Notes: generated from the letters alone by a model not told the origin. Shown: positions 1-10,359, counted from the first letter of the stretch. The stretch: DNA of 27,194 nucleotides from Perkinsus olseni (GCA_013115125.1 JABANN010000470.1:1-27194); one strand, 5' to 3'. Numbers and translations: made by a program.

Positions 1-61
1 GTTTTACTAATTTGCTCTGGGCTTTATTAAATTGCTCTGGGGTTTTACTAAGTAGGTCTGG
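1..61. repeat. Short tandem repeat, three copies of a ~20-nt unit
   Basis: Three successive diverged units of 20-21 nt each end in a CTCTGG or GTCTGG motif and begin with TTTACTAA or TTTATTAA. The block lies at the extreme left edge, so more copies may lie outside the window. It is AT-rich compared with the sequence to its right and is placed just beyond the 3' part of the SLC44-like gene. Confidence 0.7.
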
Positions 62-1690
62 AAATGGTGTAGTGCTACTATTACCTGCCCTATAAGCATG
101 AACTTAGAGAACATCTCTAGTATACTTAGCAGGCATCCTGCTATGCAGCTCCAGAGGCAGGTCAAAGGGGAGAGGCATATGGGCAGCCAATTCATGAGAT
201 CTGTTATGCGATTGATGACGTACCGTACAATGCCAACAAACAAGGAGGCAAACCTGAGGGTGATGATCAGTACTGCGGTGCTGAGGGCTGGTCCTCACAT
301 TATCGCTCCCGAGCTAGACGTGCATGCCCATTGCAGGCCCTTCAACGATGGGACCATTGGAGCATCAGAATCGGGGAAGTACCTGGACACCAACTGGTCG
401 TGGTTGCATTCCGCGCGATTGACAGTATGCTGGACCTATACGAGTAGTGGCGCTCGCAGCGATAGCACTGGTACGACTGAAGACGCATGGATCATCTCTA
501 GTCAATGAGGTAAAGCGCAATACCAGTATTACCATGCACCGATGCCAACAGCACAGACTACTGTCTTTATGTTGAGGAATACATAGGTGAATATAAAGAA
601 CATAGGACCATATATCCACCTGGATGCAGCCACCCAGCCAGGCTCATCCAACCGACAACTACCCTCATTAACCTGAAGTGATGGTGACACTCATTCACAC
701 CCACCATGCTACTACCTCCTTGACGTTGAAGGTAGCGATGACGAAAACAATCCATAACACTGTATAACCAACATAGAGTCCCTCTACTAATACGGACACT
801 CCAATCACAGTAGGGGTGGCCTTGAGGCCTGCTGATGCCACTGATATGACCTCCGCTGCTCGGTTGATGGATCGCCAGCATAGGGCCATGAACACCAACT
901 CTATCGCTGCACCGACCAACAGCATCCAGTTGTTCAAGCCATATTCGACGTACCTAGTGAAGTAGTAACAGCTCAGGGTCATTGGACCGTGGCTGAGGGG
1001 TACTACCAAAACGCCCAAAATCCTACTAGCAGAGCTACACCTAGGAACAGCGTTGACCATATGATAGGCTTAACCAAGAGTTGTAAGGCATACAGCCATA
1101 ACACGGCCAGCACCACCACTCCCAGACATATAACAGTCGGGATATACCAATACTTCCCCAACACAGCCCAGAATGTAGGGGATACCTGCCTTAGACGCAA
1201 TTATTACCACTCAAGAGGAAGGCGGACTGACCTCGTCATTTCTCTTATCCGCCAGAGTTCTGTGGAACAACGAATGGTCAGACCATTCCGTAGTAGCATC
1301 ATCAATGCACGTATTGAGCTGTTGACACAGATCCTCCTTCACACACCCAGTATTGGTCCTGAGGATATACCATCCATTACGATAGCTACTGTTATGGTAC
1401 TGACCACATCGGATAAGGTAGTGAGCCTGCTTGAGGAAGGTTCGCACCACTACAGTGTGTAGGGGCATAGAGGTAACCACTGGGGCATATGCTGTCCTAA
1501 AAAGTAAAAATGAAAGGGGAGAGCTATCGCGGCCGGCTATTACCGATTCAGGACTGGAAAGCTCATAGTTCGTGGACCCTAATAATACAAACCCAGTGAT
1601 GAGCTGCCACAATAGGCATGCCCAAAATATTGCTATGCATACCCAATCCACCGGGCCTAGATTGGACCTGAACTCCTACAGTTGGATAGT
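1..1690 (-). CDS. Choline-transporter-like (SLC44/CTL) multipass membrane protein, multi-exon, partial
   Basis: CTL/SLC44 proteins are multipass membrane proteins; some carry choline or ethanolamine. Reading leftwards, exons can be joined in frame: 1690-1232, 1185-1007, 971-705, 619-533, 476 onward. The GT-AG introns are 1186-1231 (46 nt), 972-1006 (35 nt), 620-704 (85 nt) and 477-532 (56 nt). The joined protein opens with the family-typical start of the first membrane helix (GPVDWVCIAIFWA). A cysteine-bearing extracellular loop follows, then helices around YWYIPTVICLGVVVLAV and NNWMLLVGAAIEL, and ASAGLKATPTVIG, which matches the family's central loop. A segment with TTRIGP and, near 60-190, a hydrophobic stretch ending ILEMFSKFML resemble the family C-terminus. 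The true start codon lies in an upstream exon I could not place. Exons below 476 are not resolved, and the gene may run past the left edge. Family assignment is fairly firm; the substrate is not known. Confidence 0.72.
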
Positions 1691-1765
1691 CCAGTGCGAC
1701 GAGCGGCTATAATACTACCTTTTACGCCATTTAACCCCGGGTTCGAATCCATGCGGGGGCGTCCT
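1681..1765 (+). other. tRNA-like sequence with internal promoter boxes, decayed
   Basis: A perfect B-box (GGTTCGAATCC, about 1740-1750) lies about 40 nt after an A-box-like stretch (TAGTCCAGTGCGACGAGC). The T-arm and acceptor stems do not pair well, so it is not a working tRNA. It could be a tRNA pseudogene or the head of a tRNA-derived SINE. It sits at the presumed 5' end of the SLC44-like gene. Confidence 0.35.
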
Positions 1766-2655
1766 TCGCCGAATCGTGATTCCCTTCTCACCAAATTCCC
1801 CATCCATTAGGATAATTTAGAATACAAAAAAGAGGGGTATCACCAACAAAGCTGAAGCACTGAGTCGCTCCTCTCCGTTCGCTGCTACCTGTTGCCGTGA
1901 CAACACCTATCGGGCGCGTAAAACACAATGCTCACTCACCAGACTAGTGTCGCTCGTTGGACCCGCGACAGCAACACATTAGCGTTGAGGAATTGCAAGA
2001 CCAGCTAAGTGTCCAAGATTTTCTAGTGCTGCCTCGTCCGTCCGACTCCGTCCGACTGGGTTATCACTAATGTTGATTCACAGGCAGGGCATCTACCGGA
2101 TAAACCGCAGGCTAAAGACAACCTTAGCATCTCGCAGGCCGCAGCATTGGGAGGAGTCCTTTGAGGAGGTCCAAGCCCAGCATACGGCAGGCCCTGGTAA
2201 TAATAATACCACTACTACTGTAACTTACTTCCATCGCTACCACTACCGGTAGTGAGCCTCAGTATAGGTCCCGACATGGATGCTGCACCCCTACTGAGGA
2301 ACTCATCATCGATAGTTAGGGAAGACTCGGGGAGGAAGTTGAAACGCTTGGAGCATTTTGAACGGTACTGGGGACACGCTGCCCGTCACGGTAGTGGTAA
2401 CGGCTGTCCAGGGCCGATACAGCGACAGCAATACTGAAGAGGACTAAGTACCAAGCAGGGAGGAGTGTACAGACATACGATGAGAAGGAGAGGGCTGGGG
2501 TGCAGCGAGCTATTGATGCTGAGAAACGGAAAAGCAGGTACGGGTCATGGTCATACGGGTTACACCTCGGGAGTTAGGCGAAGAAGTGTTGATGTCCCTG
2601 CAATAATTGCCTTCATTCGCTAGTGCCATCGCGCTAGTCTTCATGGTATTGCTGT
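1766..2655 (+). other. Stretch with exon-like open frames, not assembled into a gene
   Basis: No single long frame is present, but several short plus-strand frames read like protein. Examples are charged helical stretches near 2440-2530 (TKYQAGRSVQTYDEKERAG) and a frame around 2530-2590 containing RVMVIRVTPRELGEEVLM. A hydrophobic stretch (FASAIALVFMVLLFL) lies around 2615-2655. They could be 5' exons of the RAP-domain gene that follows, or a separate small gene for a membrane protein. I could not find a set of introns that joins them convincingly. Confidence 0.35.
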
Positions 2656-2659
2656 TCTT

Positions 2660-5648
2660 ATGATATCAGAAAAGATGGTTACTATCGATAGGGAAAATTG
2701 CCTTCACGGCGGTATCAGGTATTCAGTGAGCAAGGAGCGTCTCTTAGACAATAGGATGTACATCATGGACGAGGACGCTATATCTCTAGCCAAGCAGTCT
2801 ATTGATAAAGTGTACTACAGTAGCAGTAGTGCTGCTGTACATACCCCTCCCTCAGCGTCGAGAACGAGCGGTCAAGGAAGGTTCGTCTGAAGCTGAAGCA
2901 ACAGGAGGCTTCGGCTGCTGTTGCCGCCCCTATTGGGGAGGACGATCATGATACTACTACCCGTAGCTCCAAGGCTGTCGATGGGAAACCGGAGACCAAG
3001 AACGCTGTTGTCAAGCCAGTAGTCTGGGAATTGGTTATGTCTGCTATCGAAGGTCATGCTTCAGAATCCCGATGATGACCCGCCTCCGTCTAAGGCCGAA
3101 GCCCACTCGTCTGCCGAGTTGAAAGAGGACCACTCCGATAGGCTCCGCGATGACATGCATACATCACCAGCCCGCCAAACGTTCCAGTTTCGGAAAGCTA
3201 ACTTCCCTGAGAGGGGTAGTCGAGGGGAGACTATGCAGGCTACCCACCCCGAGCCTCGTGCAGTGGGCTCAAACACAGCGGTCGAACGACTACATAAACT
3301 GGCTGGCGATGGGCGGCAGCTGCCGTTGGACACTCTCAAGGCGTTGGACCTACCTTCACTCACCCCTAGCGATCTTTCAAGGGTGTTTTGGTGTGTCGTG
3401 AAGACCAATAGTGGATCATGGACAGGCTTCAGTGAGCTACTCCGACTCCTTGCCGGGGAGGTTGATAAGCTCTCACCCAAGGAGGTAGCACGTACCTTGT
3501 TGGGAGCGGCACAAGTGAGGACACGTAGTAGCGACACCCTCCTGACGCAGCTCGTCGGAGTACTACTGTATCGAGCAGCGATAGAGGACACTGTAGGGAC
3601 GCGTGAAGCCCTCACGGGGTCGTCAGCATGTGTCGCCTTATGTGCGGTTAGCAAGCTCATCATCAACGCTGATCGTCATCACCCCAGTGGTTGGTTGGAT
3701 CTACACGATACAGTAGAGTCATTGGCGGGGCGGCTGATCGTTGGCAGTAGTCAGGCCTCAGGAGGGGGCCTCAGCAACAAGGAGATCTGCGTAGCCTTAT
3801 CGGGCATGGCTAACTCTGGGGTACTGCATCGACCCTCGACTGCGGTTATGTTGGACCAGCTACTGGGCCGTGCTGATACGCTACAACCCACTCAAGTAGT
3901 CGGTATCTTATGGTCACTATCGAAGCTGCAGGTGAGGTTGAGCGGTGATGTTATGAAAAACAAGATACGCCCTGCCCTTGGTGAGCTAGCCCAGCTGCCA
4001 CCCCGAGAGGTAGCATCGTTACTGTACAGCACAGGGCGGTGCACTAAGGATCAGGAGGTGTGTGGCGAGCTACGCAACGAGCTCATGCAATATGTGAAGC
4101 CTCAGCACCTGAATGGTAACGAGATTAGTGCTGTGATAGAAGGCCTAGCTTCAGTGGATGATCATACATCGTTACTCGATGTTGATCAGAGTATCATCAT
4201 CATGACCTTGGATCGTCTGAGTGAGATCAGGCATACCCTATCGCCCAGCCAAATGGTACGGTGTTCGATAGCCCTCCACAAGCTGCCTAGGACGGACGCT
4301 GTCACAGAGGTGTCACGGTCCCTACTGGGGTTGTGCGAGGAGAGGCTCTACGCCTTCAAACCCCATCAGTATGTAGCCCTCCTCCCAACTGGTGTTGACC
4401 CGATGGTGGATCGTAGCAGCAGGAGCATCTACACCAAGGCCAGAGAGCAGGCATCTAGCCTGTCCGTGCCAGACCTTATCAAGCTACTTACCCTAGCGTC
4501 TGATGATGCTGTATTACTACGGGCGATTGATGGTAGGGTCACTGATGAGTACCGCTTCCCACGGCCCGCTGGGGCAGTAGTGGCGGCTCGCTACCTCGAG
4601 CTGCTGGGCCGCGATAGGGGTCAGGTGGTACGTAGACAAGTACCCAGTTTGGTGAGGATGAGTCGTACTACACAGGAGCTCCATCGTCTGCTGTACGCAG
4701 TGGGTGTGCTTAGTAATGCTGATACTATCGACCATTTGCATACCAAGTACGGGGTACAGGCCCTTGAGACGGCGGTCAGCAGGATAGGGGTCGAGGAGGA
4801 TCCAGTGGCCCTGCTGGAGGCCTTGAGCTATGTGAGGATGGACCCTAGTACCACTACAGCAGCCATCATGGCTACACTAGAGGAGAGGTGGTCACAGCTT
4901 GAGGCAGCTGACAAGGATAGAGTACTGGCTGCCATGGCCGAGCTGGGTATCGACCCGTCCAGTCTGCCTGCCCCCACGTCGATGACTCTGCCTGGTCTAT
5001 GGTCCCGTATGGTGAGGGAGCCCCACACCCCAGCATGCCCGGTGGAAGTCTTGGAGTCGCTACGCCCTGCTGGTGTCGACTCCCCAGTGGATGCCAGTCG
5101 TTTACAGCAACTCTATCTCCATCATGTTGGTAGTCCCTATAATGCTACAACTGCGACCACAACCAAAGGTGGGGTCTCTTGCTGATGCCAGTCACGACCA
5201 TCATCTTCGTCCAGGTAGTAGCAGCAAGTACAGTCGTTGGATATCGGATGCATTGTCCTATCTTGGGATACCACACCAACCCGACTCTCCTCAGTTGGGT
5301 GGGGTCTGCGTAAGGCGGCGTGTGCTTCGCCGTGTGCTCATCACGGTTCATCAGGTGATCCTAGCTCGGCTGCCAACTCATGGCATAGGTATGGTCATGG
5401 ACGAATCCACCTTCCCTGGTGATCGACCCACGGGCCGGAGTCTAGTCCAACGCAGACAGCTTTTGAATCAGTCAACAGACCAGCAGCAGCAAGAGGGCAT
5501 CACTAGGCTGGTGATGGTCCGACGATTGGACCTAGTCCGAGCTAGACAGAAGAAGGAGCTGGTACCGTTCACAGCAAGGCTTCTCACTGGATTCATAGTA
5601 AACCGTCGTGTCTTGCTGAGCTCACTGAATGTTCTCTCGTCAGACTGA
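2660..5648 (+). CDS. RAP-domain protein with helical (heptatricopeptide-like) repeats
   Basis: The main exon (3065-5125) encodes about 687 residues of repeated paired helices. Motifs such as LSPKEVARTLLGAA, LSNKEICVALSGMA, LQPTQVVGILWSLSKL and LSPSQMVRCSIALHKL recur about every 35-45 residues. This is the pattern of heptatricopeptide repeats described in apicomplexan RAP proteins. A 43-nt intron (5126-5168, phase 0) joins it to an exon whose C-terminal part (MVMDESTF ... PTGRSLVQRRQLLNQ, about 5394-5470) looks like a RAP domain, usually found on organellar RNA-binding proteins. Upstream, a 46-nt intron (3019-3064) joins an acidic, charged exon in frame. Another short intron between about 2816 and 2870 joins the exon starting near 2660. 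The likely role is binding organellar RNA, for instance the fragmented mitochondrial rRNAs of myzozoans (inference). The start is uncertain because further 5' exons are probable, and a targeting peptide was not located. Confidence 0.75.
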
Positions 5649-6096
5649 CTCTACTCTGCTGCAGCAGTACTCCACCATAACCGAGCCACCGCAGTCGGAG
5701 GTGGGTCACTGAGTGGCTGACCATCGTGTTCTCACCACTAGCAGGTCCCCGATGATGCTACAAGTGGAGCGGCTCACTACTTCGAGGAGACCTCCAATCA
5801 TCCACTGCATGACGATCATTCCAATACCCATGTTTCTGATGAAGGTTTCTGATTTCTTGCTTTCTGAGTTCATGTGAGTTCACGCAACGGGCGGTATTCT
5901 ATCCTTGTCGGCTGCCTCAAGCTCTACCCATCTCTCCTCTATTATAGCCATGATGGCTGATGTAGGGTCCATCCTCACATAGCTCAAAAGCTATGACTAA
6001 CAAAAGAGCACCACAGCATGTGCAGGAAACATAAGGGTGATTATCACAAAGTATAGTAGAAGGCAGAGGAACAGAGAAATCTCTAAACAGGGGTAA
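5649..6096. other. Intergenic stretch between convergent genes
   Basis: This lies between the stop of the RAP gene and the stop of the LicD-like gene. Besides the decayed copy of RAP-gene sequence at 5895-5986, I see no gene. The minus strand below 5895 holds short open stretches that could be further remnants, but similarity is too weak to claim. Confidence 0.5.
5895..5986 (-). pseudogene. Inverted partial copy of the RAP-domain gene
   Basis: Read on the minus strand, this segment matches RAP-gene positions 4823-4924 almost throughout. It encodes LSYVRMDPTSAIMAII then EERWVELEAADKDRI, against LSYVRMDPSTTTAAIMATL then EERWSQLEAADKDRV in the gene. The copy is about 10 nt shorter, with the gap just after the DP codons, yet stays in frame across it. 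A stop codon lies immediately upstream and another follows shortly after, so it cannot make a protein alone. It is about 0.97 kb from its source in opposite orientation. It is a host gene fragment, from local inverted duplication or from a formerly larger paralogue. Confidence 0.8.
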
Positions 6097-7320
6097 CTAA
6101 ACCTCGTCATCCACTGCTGCTGTCGTTGTTGGATCGGCAGCGGCGGGTGTCGTGGGTTGCATCTCCAAACTGGTATAAGCAACATGCTGAGCTCTCTTAC
6201 GCTTGATGATGCAGTATGCTATCAAGCAGCATATGAGTAGGAGTAGTACGCAAAGCACTACGCCAATACAAATGTCTAGGACAGTCCTTTCTCGGACCGA
6301 AGTACCAAAAATCGACCGGAATAGAGGGTTACCAAGCTCATCCCAAAGGATAGGAGGGTAAGTGGTGGAATGGACTGAGTCCCAGTCCAGAGGGTCACCG
6401 ACGACCAGGGCATAATCATGGAAGTTGTAATTAGCAGGGACGCGCTTCATGTTGTAGAGGGCGATGTTTCCATACTCATTCTGAAGGACGTCTATAGGCT
6501 TGTTAGGGACCATGACCTGGGCTGTGAAATTACCACCAGTTTGGGTGGACCAGGTCGGAGGCACTAGATCGGATACTGTGTTGCAAGCATCGGGCCATCG
6601 ACAAACTCTAGGGAAGGGGACCGAGTCCGGGCACTTGCACTTCTGATTGGAGTCAGCGGACCACTTGTCCTGTTGTGACAACATCCACACATCGACATGG
6701 CAGGTTTGGCCTTTGTAGTCTGTCCTCACATAGAACTCATCAGTATTGCACCCAAGAAAGGAATCGCTAGGCAGCTCATTGCCAATTCCAGTTTGACGGG
6801 CAGCTATATGATAACCCGGTCCCATCTTATTTTGAAGCAGATCCAGTATATTATCAAAATCACCGCCATACCGCTTGAAGGAAGCATCACAATCATCCCG
6901 CATCAGCCCCACGTCCGCGTCCAGGTCCCAGGGGATTTGAGATTGATTGTGCCTGTACCATCCTAGTAGGGACCCAGATACCAAGAATACGGGCATCTCG
7001 AGTTGGTCCATGATTTTGGTGACATCATCCGTAACATGAGAGTAGCACTCCAGAGCAGTCTCCTGGTTGTGGAACAGACCGAACTCCTGTCGATCCATGC
7101 AGGCCGAGCCATTTATCATGATAGACTCAGCTGGCCAGGGCCCGAGATCACTGGGAAGGGCGTCATAGGGACAGAGAAAAATCTGATCGTCCCTAGCAGT
7201 TTGGGGATAGTCCTCGGGAAGGACCTGTATGTAGGCGTGAGGAGAGCCTTTGCCTTCGATACTGCATATTAGTAGTGGTAGTACGAAGAAGAGAAAACGA
7301 GGTGATGATGCCGCTACCAT
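6097..7320 (-). CDS. LicD-family (fukutin-related type) membrane protein, 407 aa
   Basis: This is a single exon with a clean start. Residues 1-23 form a signal peptide with a hydrophobic core (FLFFVLPLLICS). Residues 115-139 carry the LicD/fukutin-type nucleotidyltransferase core: SGSLLGWYRH followed by IPWDLDADVGL, whose aspartates fit the family's metal-binding acidic motif. Many cysteines (for example the CKCP cluster near 228-231) and N-glycosylation sequons point to a lumenal or extracellular domain. Residues about 347-372 are one transmembrane helix, followed by a basic stop-transfer stretch (IIKRKR) and a short cytosolic tail. LicD-type enzymes transfer phosphocholine or other phosphate-linked groups to glycans. 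That the protein modifies surface or secretory glycans is inference. No intron is needed, unlike most genes here. Confidence 0.85.
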   Translation of the reverse strand: MVAASSPRFLFFVLPLLICSIEGKGSPHAYIQVLPEDYPQTARDDQIFLCPYDALPSDLGPWPAESIMINGSACMDRQEFGLFHNQETALECYSHVTDDVTKIMDQLEMPVFLVSGSLLGWYRHNQSQIPWDLDADVGLMRDDCDASFKRYGGDFDNILDLLQNKMGPGYHIAARQTGIGNELPSDSFLGCNTDEFYVRTDYKGQTCHVDVWMLSQQDKWSADSNQKCKCPDSVPFPRVCRWPDACNTVSDLVPPTWSTQTGGNFTAQVMVPNKPIDVLQNEYGNIALYNMKRVPANYNFHDYALVVGDPLDWDSVHSTTYPPILWDELGNPLFRSIFGTSVRERTVLDICIGVVLCVLLLLICCLIAYCIIKRKRAQHVAYTSLEMQPTTPAAADPTTTAAVDDEV

Positions 7321-7368
7321 GGCGGAAAGGGAAGACTGTGAAAGTGGAGGTCAGCATCGCGCTCAGCT

Positions 7369-8256
7369 TCACGCAAGGTCCAGCGCTGGTGATGGAAAAA
7401 ATCTTAACCAAGTGATAGTACACGCAGCAGTGATGATTGGTATGAACATACAGAAAACAGCAACTCTCCGGCCTCCCACTGCTACTACCGTCGGGACTCC
7501 TGTCTCTGCTCGTCGCTGTGCTTTGGTGTTGGTACATGATAAGTATTCCGCTGGCATGACTCGGGAAATTGGAAGCCCTTCGCCTGCTGTACCAACCCGT
7601 CCACGAGTTCTGTCGCTTCTCGCAACATATCCGACAGGTCCAACCATAACGAAGGCTGGGTCCTGAATAGTGAAATAGGGTCGCTGCATGGGGACCACTG
7701 CACTACCCTGTGACGGCTGATGGTCTGGTGGCAACCATAGACGGCGCATTGCCTCTACTCGAGTCCTCAACACTACTCCGCGGAACTATGTCTGGTGATA
7801 GTATCTTCGACACGTGCCTCGGACCATCATCAACATCGTGCTTGGGTGTTGCCGAAAAGTCGCTAGCTTCAGAATCACTATCGAACTCACTGTCGAACTC
7901 GGCTGTGATGTAACTGATGGTGTCTAGTGGACGGGCTATGTACGATCAACAACCACACGCTCACCCCTGCCCCCCATAACCATCCCCACCAGCTGCTGCA
8001 TTTTTATAAGACTCATCACGATAGTCTGCCATCAGGTGCCGTGACAGAGTCACTATCGGTGGATCTGCTCGCAACACTTAGATGCCTTCCTAGTTGTATA
8101 ATACAGCTGCCACCTAGTACCTATCCCTTCCCCTCCTCTATCATCGTCAGTAGCGGTGGTGGTTTCCGATCTGCTGTTAGTACTGCTGCTAGACTGAGGT
8201 TGCTTGGTCTCATATGAGAGCCTTGTGTCGCAGGGAGGGTCGGGCGATGCAGGCAT
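7369..8256 (-). CDS. Possible small multi-exon gene, acidic region plus C-terminal hydrophobic segment
   Basis: I do not recognise this gene. Minus-strand pieces look coding. One around 7750-7920 is acidic (FDSEFDSDSEASDF then HDVDDGP). One around 7485-7680 is helical (DLSDMLREATELVDGLVQQ). One ending at 7369 contains a hydrophobic stretch (FCMFIPIITAACTITWL) close to a stop codon. Together they would suggest a protein held by a tail anchor. The junctions are not settled, because all three frames are open for long stretches. It runs in the same direction as the LicD-like gene and ends 48 nt before that gene's start. Treat the outline as tentative. Confidence 0.3.
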
Positions 8257-8544
8257 TTAAATAATACAGTACTGCAGCTTTTAGTGAGAAGAGTTAATAA
8301 GGTGGGATATGGTACATTACACGAATCACGAGTGAAACCTTAATGAAACTACGTTCACAACGGAACCAGCCCAACGACAGCCCTAGGTGCGGTAGGAACT
8401 GTAGGTGGTTGGGAATGTGCTCGCTTGCTACGCTACCCAGAGAGCAGCTCCGTCGAATGATGATGATGACGGTGATGTAGTAGTGAATCTTGCTATCTAA
8501 TATACCTTCACGCTACACAATCGGGCTGTTCAATAGACAAGCGC

Positions 8545-8712
8545 GAGTTCGTTCCCAGGAACGTTCTTGAAGAACGTTCTTCAAGAACGTTCCTGACATT
8601 GTCTTCAATAAATACGTTCCTGGAAAGTTTCGGGAACGTTCCTAGGCATGAACTTCAGGCATGTTCATCAAACACGTTCTTGAAGAACGTGCCCCAGGAA
8701 CGTTCCTAGGGC
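8545..8712. promoter_or_regulatory. Cluster of GAA/TTC (heat-shock-element-like) repeats with a 40-bp perfect palindrome
   Basis: Positions 8556-8595 are a perfect 40-bp inverted repeat centred between 8575 and 8576. It contains GAACGTTCTTGAA, a match to the three-unit heat-shock element pattern (GAAnnTTCnnGAA), and its mirror image. Further GAACGTTC-type units follow near 8635, 8671-8690 and 8698-8708, along with two copies of AACGTTCCTAGG. Reading these as heat-shock-factor sites is inference from the pattern. A miniature inverted-repeat element, or a cruciform-forming satellite, is an alternative. Confidence 0.55.
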
Positions 8713-8779
8713 GTGAATCGCGCTCCGCTCCGCTACGACAGGCAAGTCCAAAGAGGACTTTGAACCTCGCGGGAACCCG

Positions 8780-8850
8780 GGAAATTTAGTTCAGTACGTA
8801 GAGCGGCTGACTATCACCCTGGTGACCCGGGTTCGACCCCTCACAGTATA
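8780..8850 (+). other. tRNA-like sequence with A-box and B-box
   Basis: TTTAGTTCAGTACGTAGAGC forms a good D-arm (GTTC pairing with GAGC), and GGGTTCGACCC about 30 nt later matches a B-box. The anticodon and T stems have several mismatches, so a working tRNA is unlikely. It is best seen as a decayed tRNA or a tRNA-derived SINE head. It sits just downstream of the GAA/TTC palindrome cluster. Confidence 0.4.
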
Positions 8851-9158
8851 CAAGCCCTCAGAAATGATAAGAATGGTGACTCACCATTGGTGAGGGCAGT
8901 ACTAGCAGCAGAGGGCAGCGGTCGGTGGCGAGTCTCGCTGGCACCATCCCGGGGGCCGAACCACTCTGTGAGGATGAAATCCGAGAGAGTGGCACGCGCC
9001 ACAAAATTCTCAGGCACGGTTAGACTGTTCCTGAAATTTACAGTCTCAGTAAATGAAGGACGGCTTCGGAACTTGTTGAGATGGATCGACACATACATAT
9101 AAAACCCCATGCTAGTGTTGCGAGTCCTCGTAGTACAGTTGCATCATCATCCTCTGTG

Positions 9159-10140
9159 ATGGCCAGAGAGTCCCCAGCATTACTACACATAGCTGAGCTA
9201 GATATACCGGAACACTTCCTTCCTGTTGACCCTCTAACGGACCCTTGTTATAGACAGTCAGTTGAGGACGAAGGTGGATGGTGTTATAAGAGGTAGTAGT
9301 AGTCACGATCAGCTGTGGTATAGGGCCTGCTGGGTAGGTCCCTAGTAGCTGAGCTGTCTACAATGCTAGATCTTGACGAGGATGTGGTAGTGGATATGAC
9401 CATGTTAAGGGATCGTATCAGCCAGTGTGAACGCTGGGAGAAGGCTCTGAAGGACAGGCTGGGGCAGGAGCTGAAGAAACGGAGGGATATGCTGGCAAAG
9501 GGGGATGGCATTATAGAAGCAGCAACGAGAGAGGTACTTCTAAACCTGCTGTTGGGCTATCTCTGTTGAGCGCAAGGGTCACCGAAATCCCCTTCAATTT
9601 CTAGGAGTCCATACGGCTTGGCGTGGGTTACCTACAACGGTAGTTCAGGTGTGCTTGGCCTTGGCAGCTGCAGTGAACTCCCGTCGGGCGCTACGAGGTC
9701 TTGTAGAGGAGAGGGTGCTCAGCCCCAGTAGGACACTAGCATTGGCACGGAGGAGGCATAGGCTTATATTAGTCAAGAGACGGGTAATAGGCTGTTCTTG
9801 ATACGCTCTTGGGCGACGTACGGTGGGCGTGTGCAATACTGTCGAAGACTGCCTTGGGTAGAGAACAGCCGTCGCCCATCATTATACATCCTTGAGTTGT
9901 ATCCACATCATCCAGGCCGTAGTGGGTTGGCTGATGATGAGCCACCTCATTCCTTGGTGTTGTTGTCGTTGGCAGCTCATCGAGGTGTCGAGGGTCTCTC
10001 AAGCCTACAAGGCGTATCGAGTAGCGTCAAGCATTACTGACTCGATCCATGCTGCCTTGGAACTACATCAGCTCCTCGACACCGGGATAGAGCTACCCTC
10101 TTGGATGAAGGAGGAGGAAGGCAGTGATTTGGTATCCTAA
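9159..10140 (+). CDS. Unrecognised multi-exon helical/coiled-coil protein
   Basis: I do not recognise the family. Exon 1 (9159-9292) begins MARESPALLHIAEL. A 45-nt GT-AG intron (9293-9337) joins it in frame to exon 2 (9338-9533), a charged helical stretch (ISQCERWEKALKDRLGQELK) with coiled-coil character. A further intron, probably 9534-9576, leads to a basic exon (ALARRRHRLILVKRR) reaching about 9780. At least one more intron leads to the last exon, which contains VSQAYKAYRVASSITD and ends with WMKEEEGSDLVS and a stop at 10140. Exons 1 and 2 total 330 nt with no stop, which supports that junction. The middle junctions near 9784-9985 are not fixed. The gene lies immediately downstream of the palindrome-rich region. 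Confidence 0.6.
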
Positions 10141-10359
10141 ATACACCTCATTGCTAGGCTTCCTCCACGCTGCTTGGCTTAGGCTCATCCTTCGGTATTA
10201 CTGGCGTCAATAAGATCGACCTTGTGTGAGAGGCTGAAGCCATTGGCAATAGTAGATGATCTCAGCGATGTTCGAGAAGGTTATGTTGAAACGCTATCAG
10301 GGTAGTAGTTAGTACCACTTCTCTGCCACATCTCGACTCAAAGGTACTGGCAACTCATC

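Larger units (their letters stand above)
8257..9158. other. Intergenic region between divergent genes, with palindromes and a tRNA-like sequence
   Basis: About 900 bases carry no convincing coding exon. They hold the GAA/TTC palindrome cluster (8545-8712) and a tRNA-like sequence (8780-8850). There are also shorter inverted repeats, such as ATTTAC/GTAAAT near 9038-9055. If the gene at 7369-8256 is real, this would be a shared divergent promoter for it and the gene starting at 9159. Confidence 0.5.

Noticed and set aside
3061-3666. Minus-strand 201-codon frame
   Set aside because: It is the antisense shadow of the RAP-gene exon, whose repeat structure is clearly the coding one.
7250-7666. Plus-strand 138-codon frame over the LicD gene's 5' region
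   Set aside because: It lies partly antisense to the signal peptide of a well-supported gene, and its composition is not protein-like.
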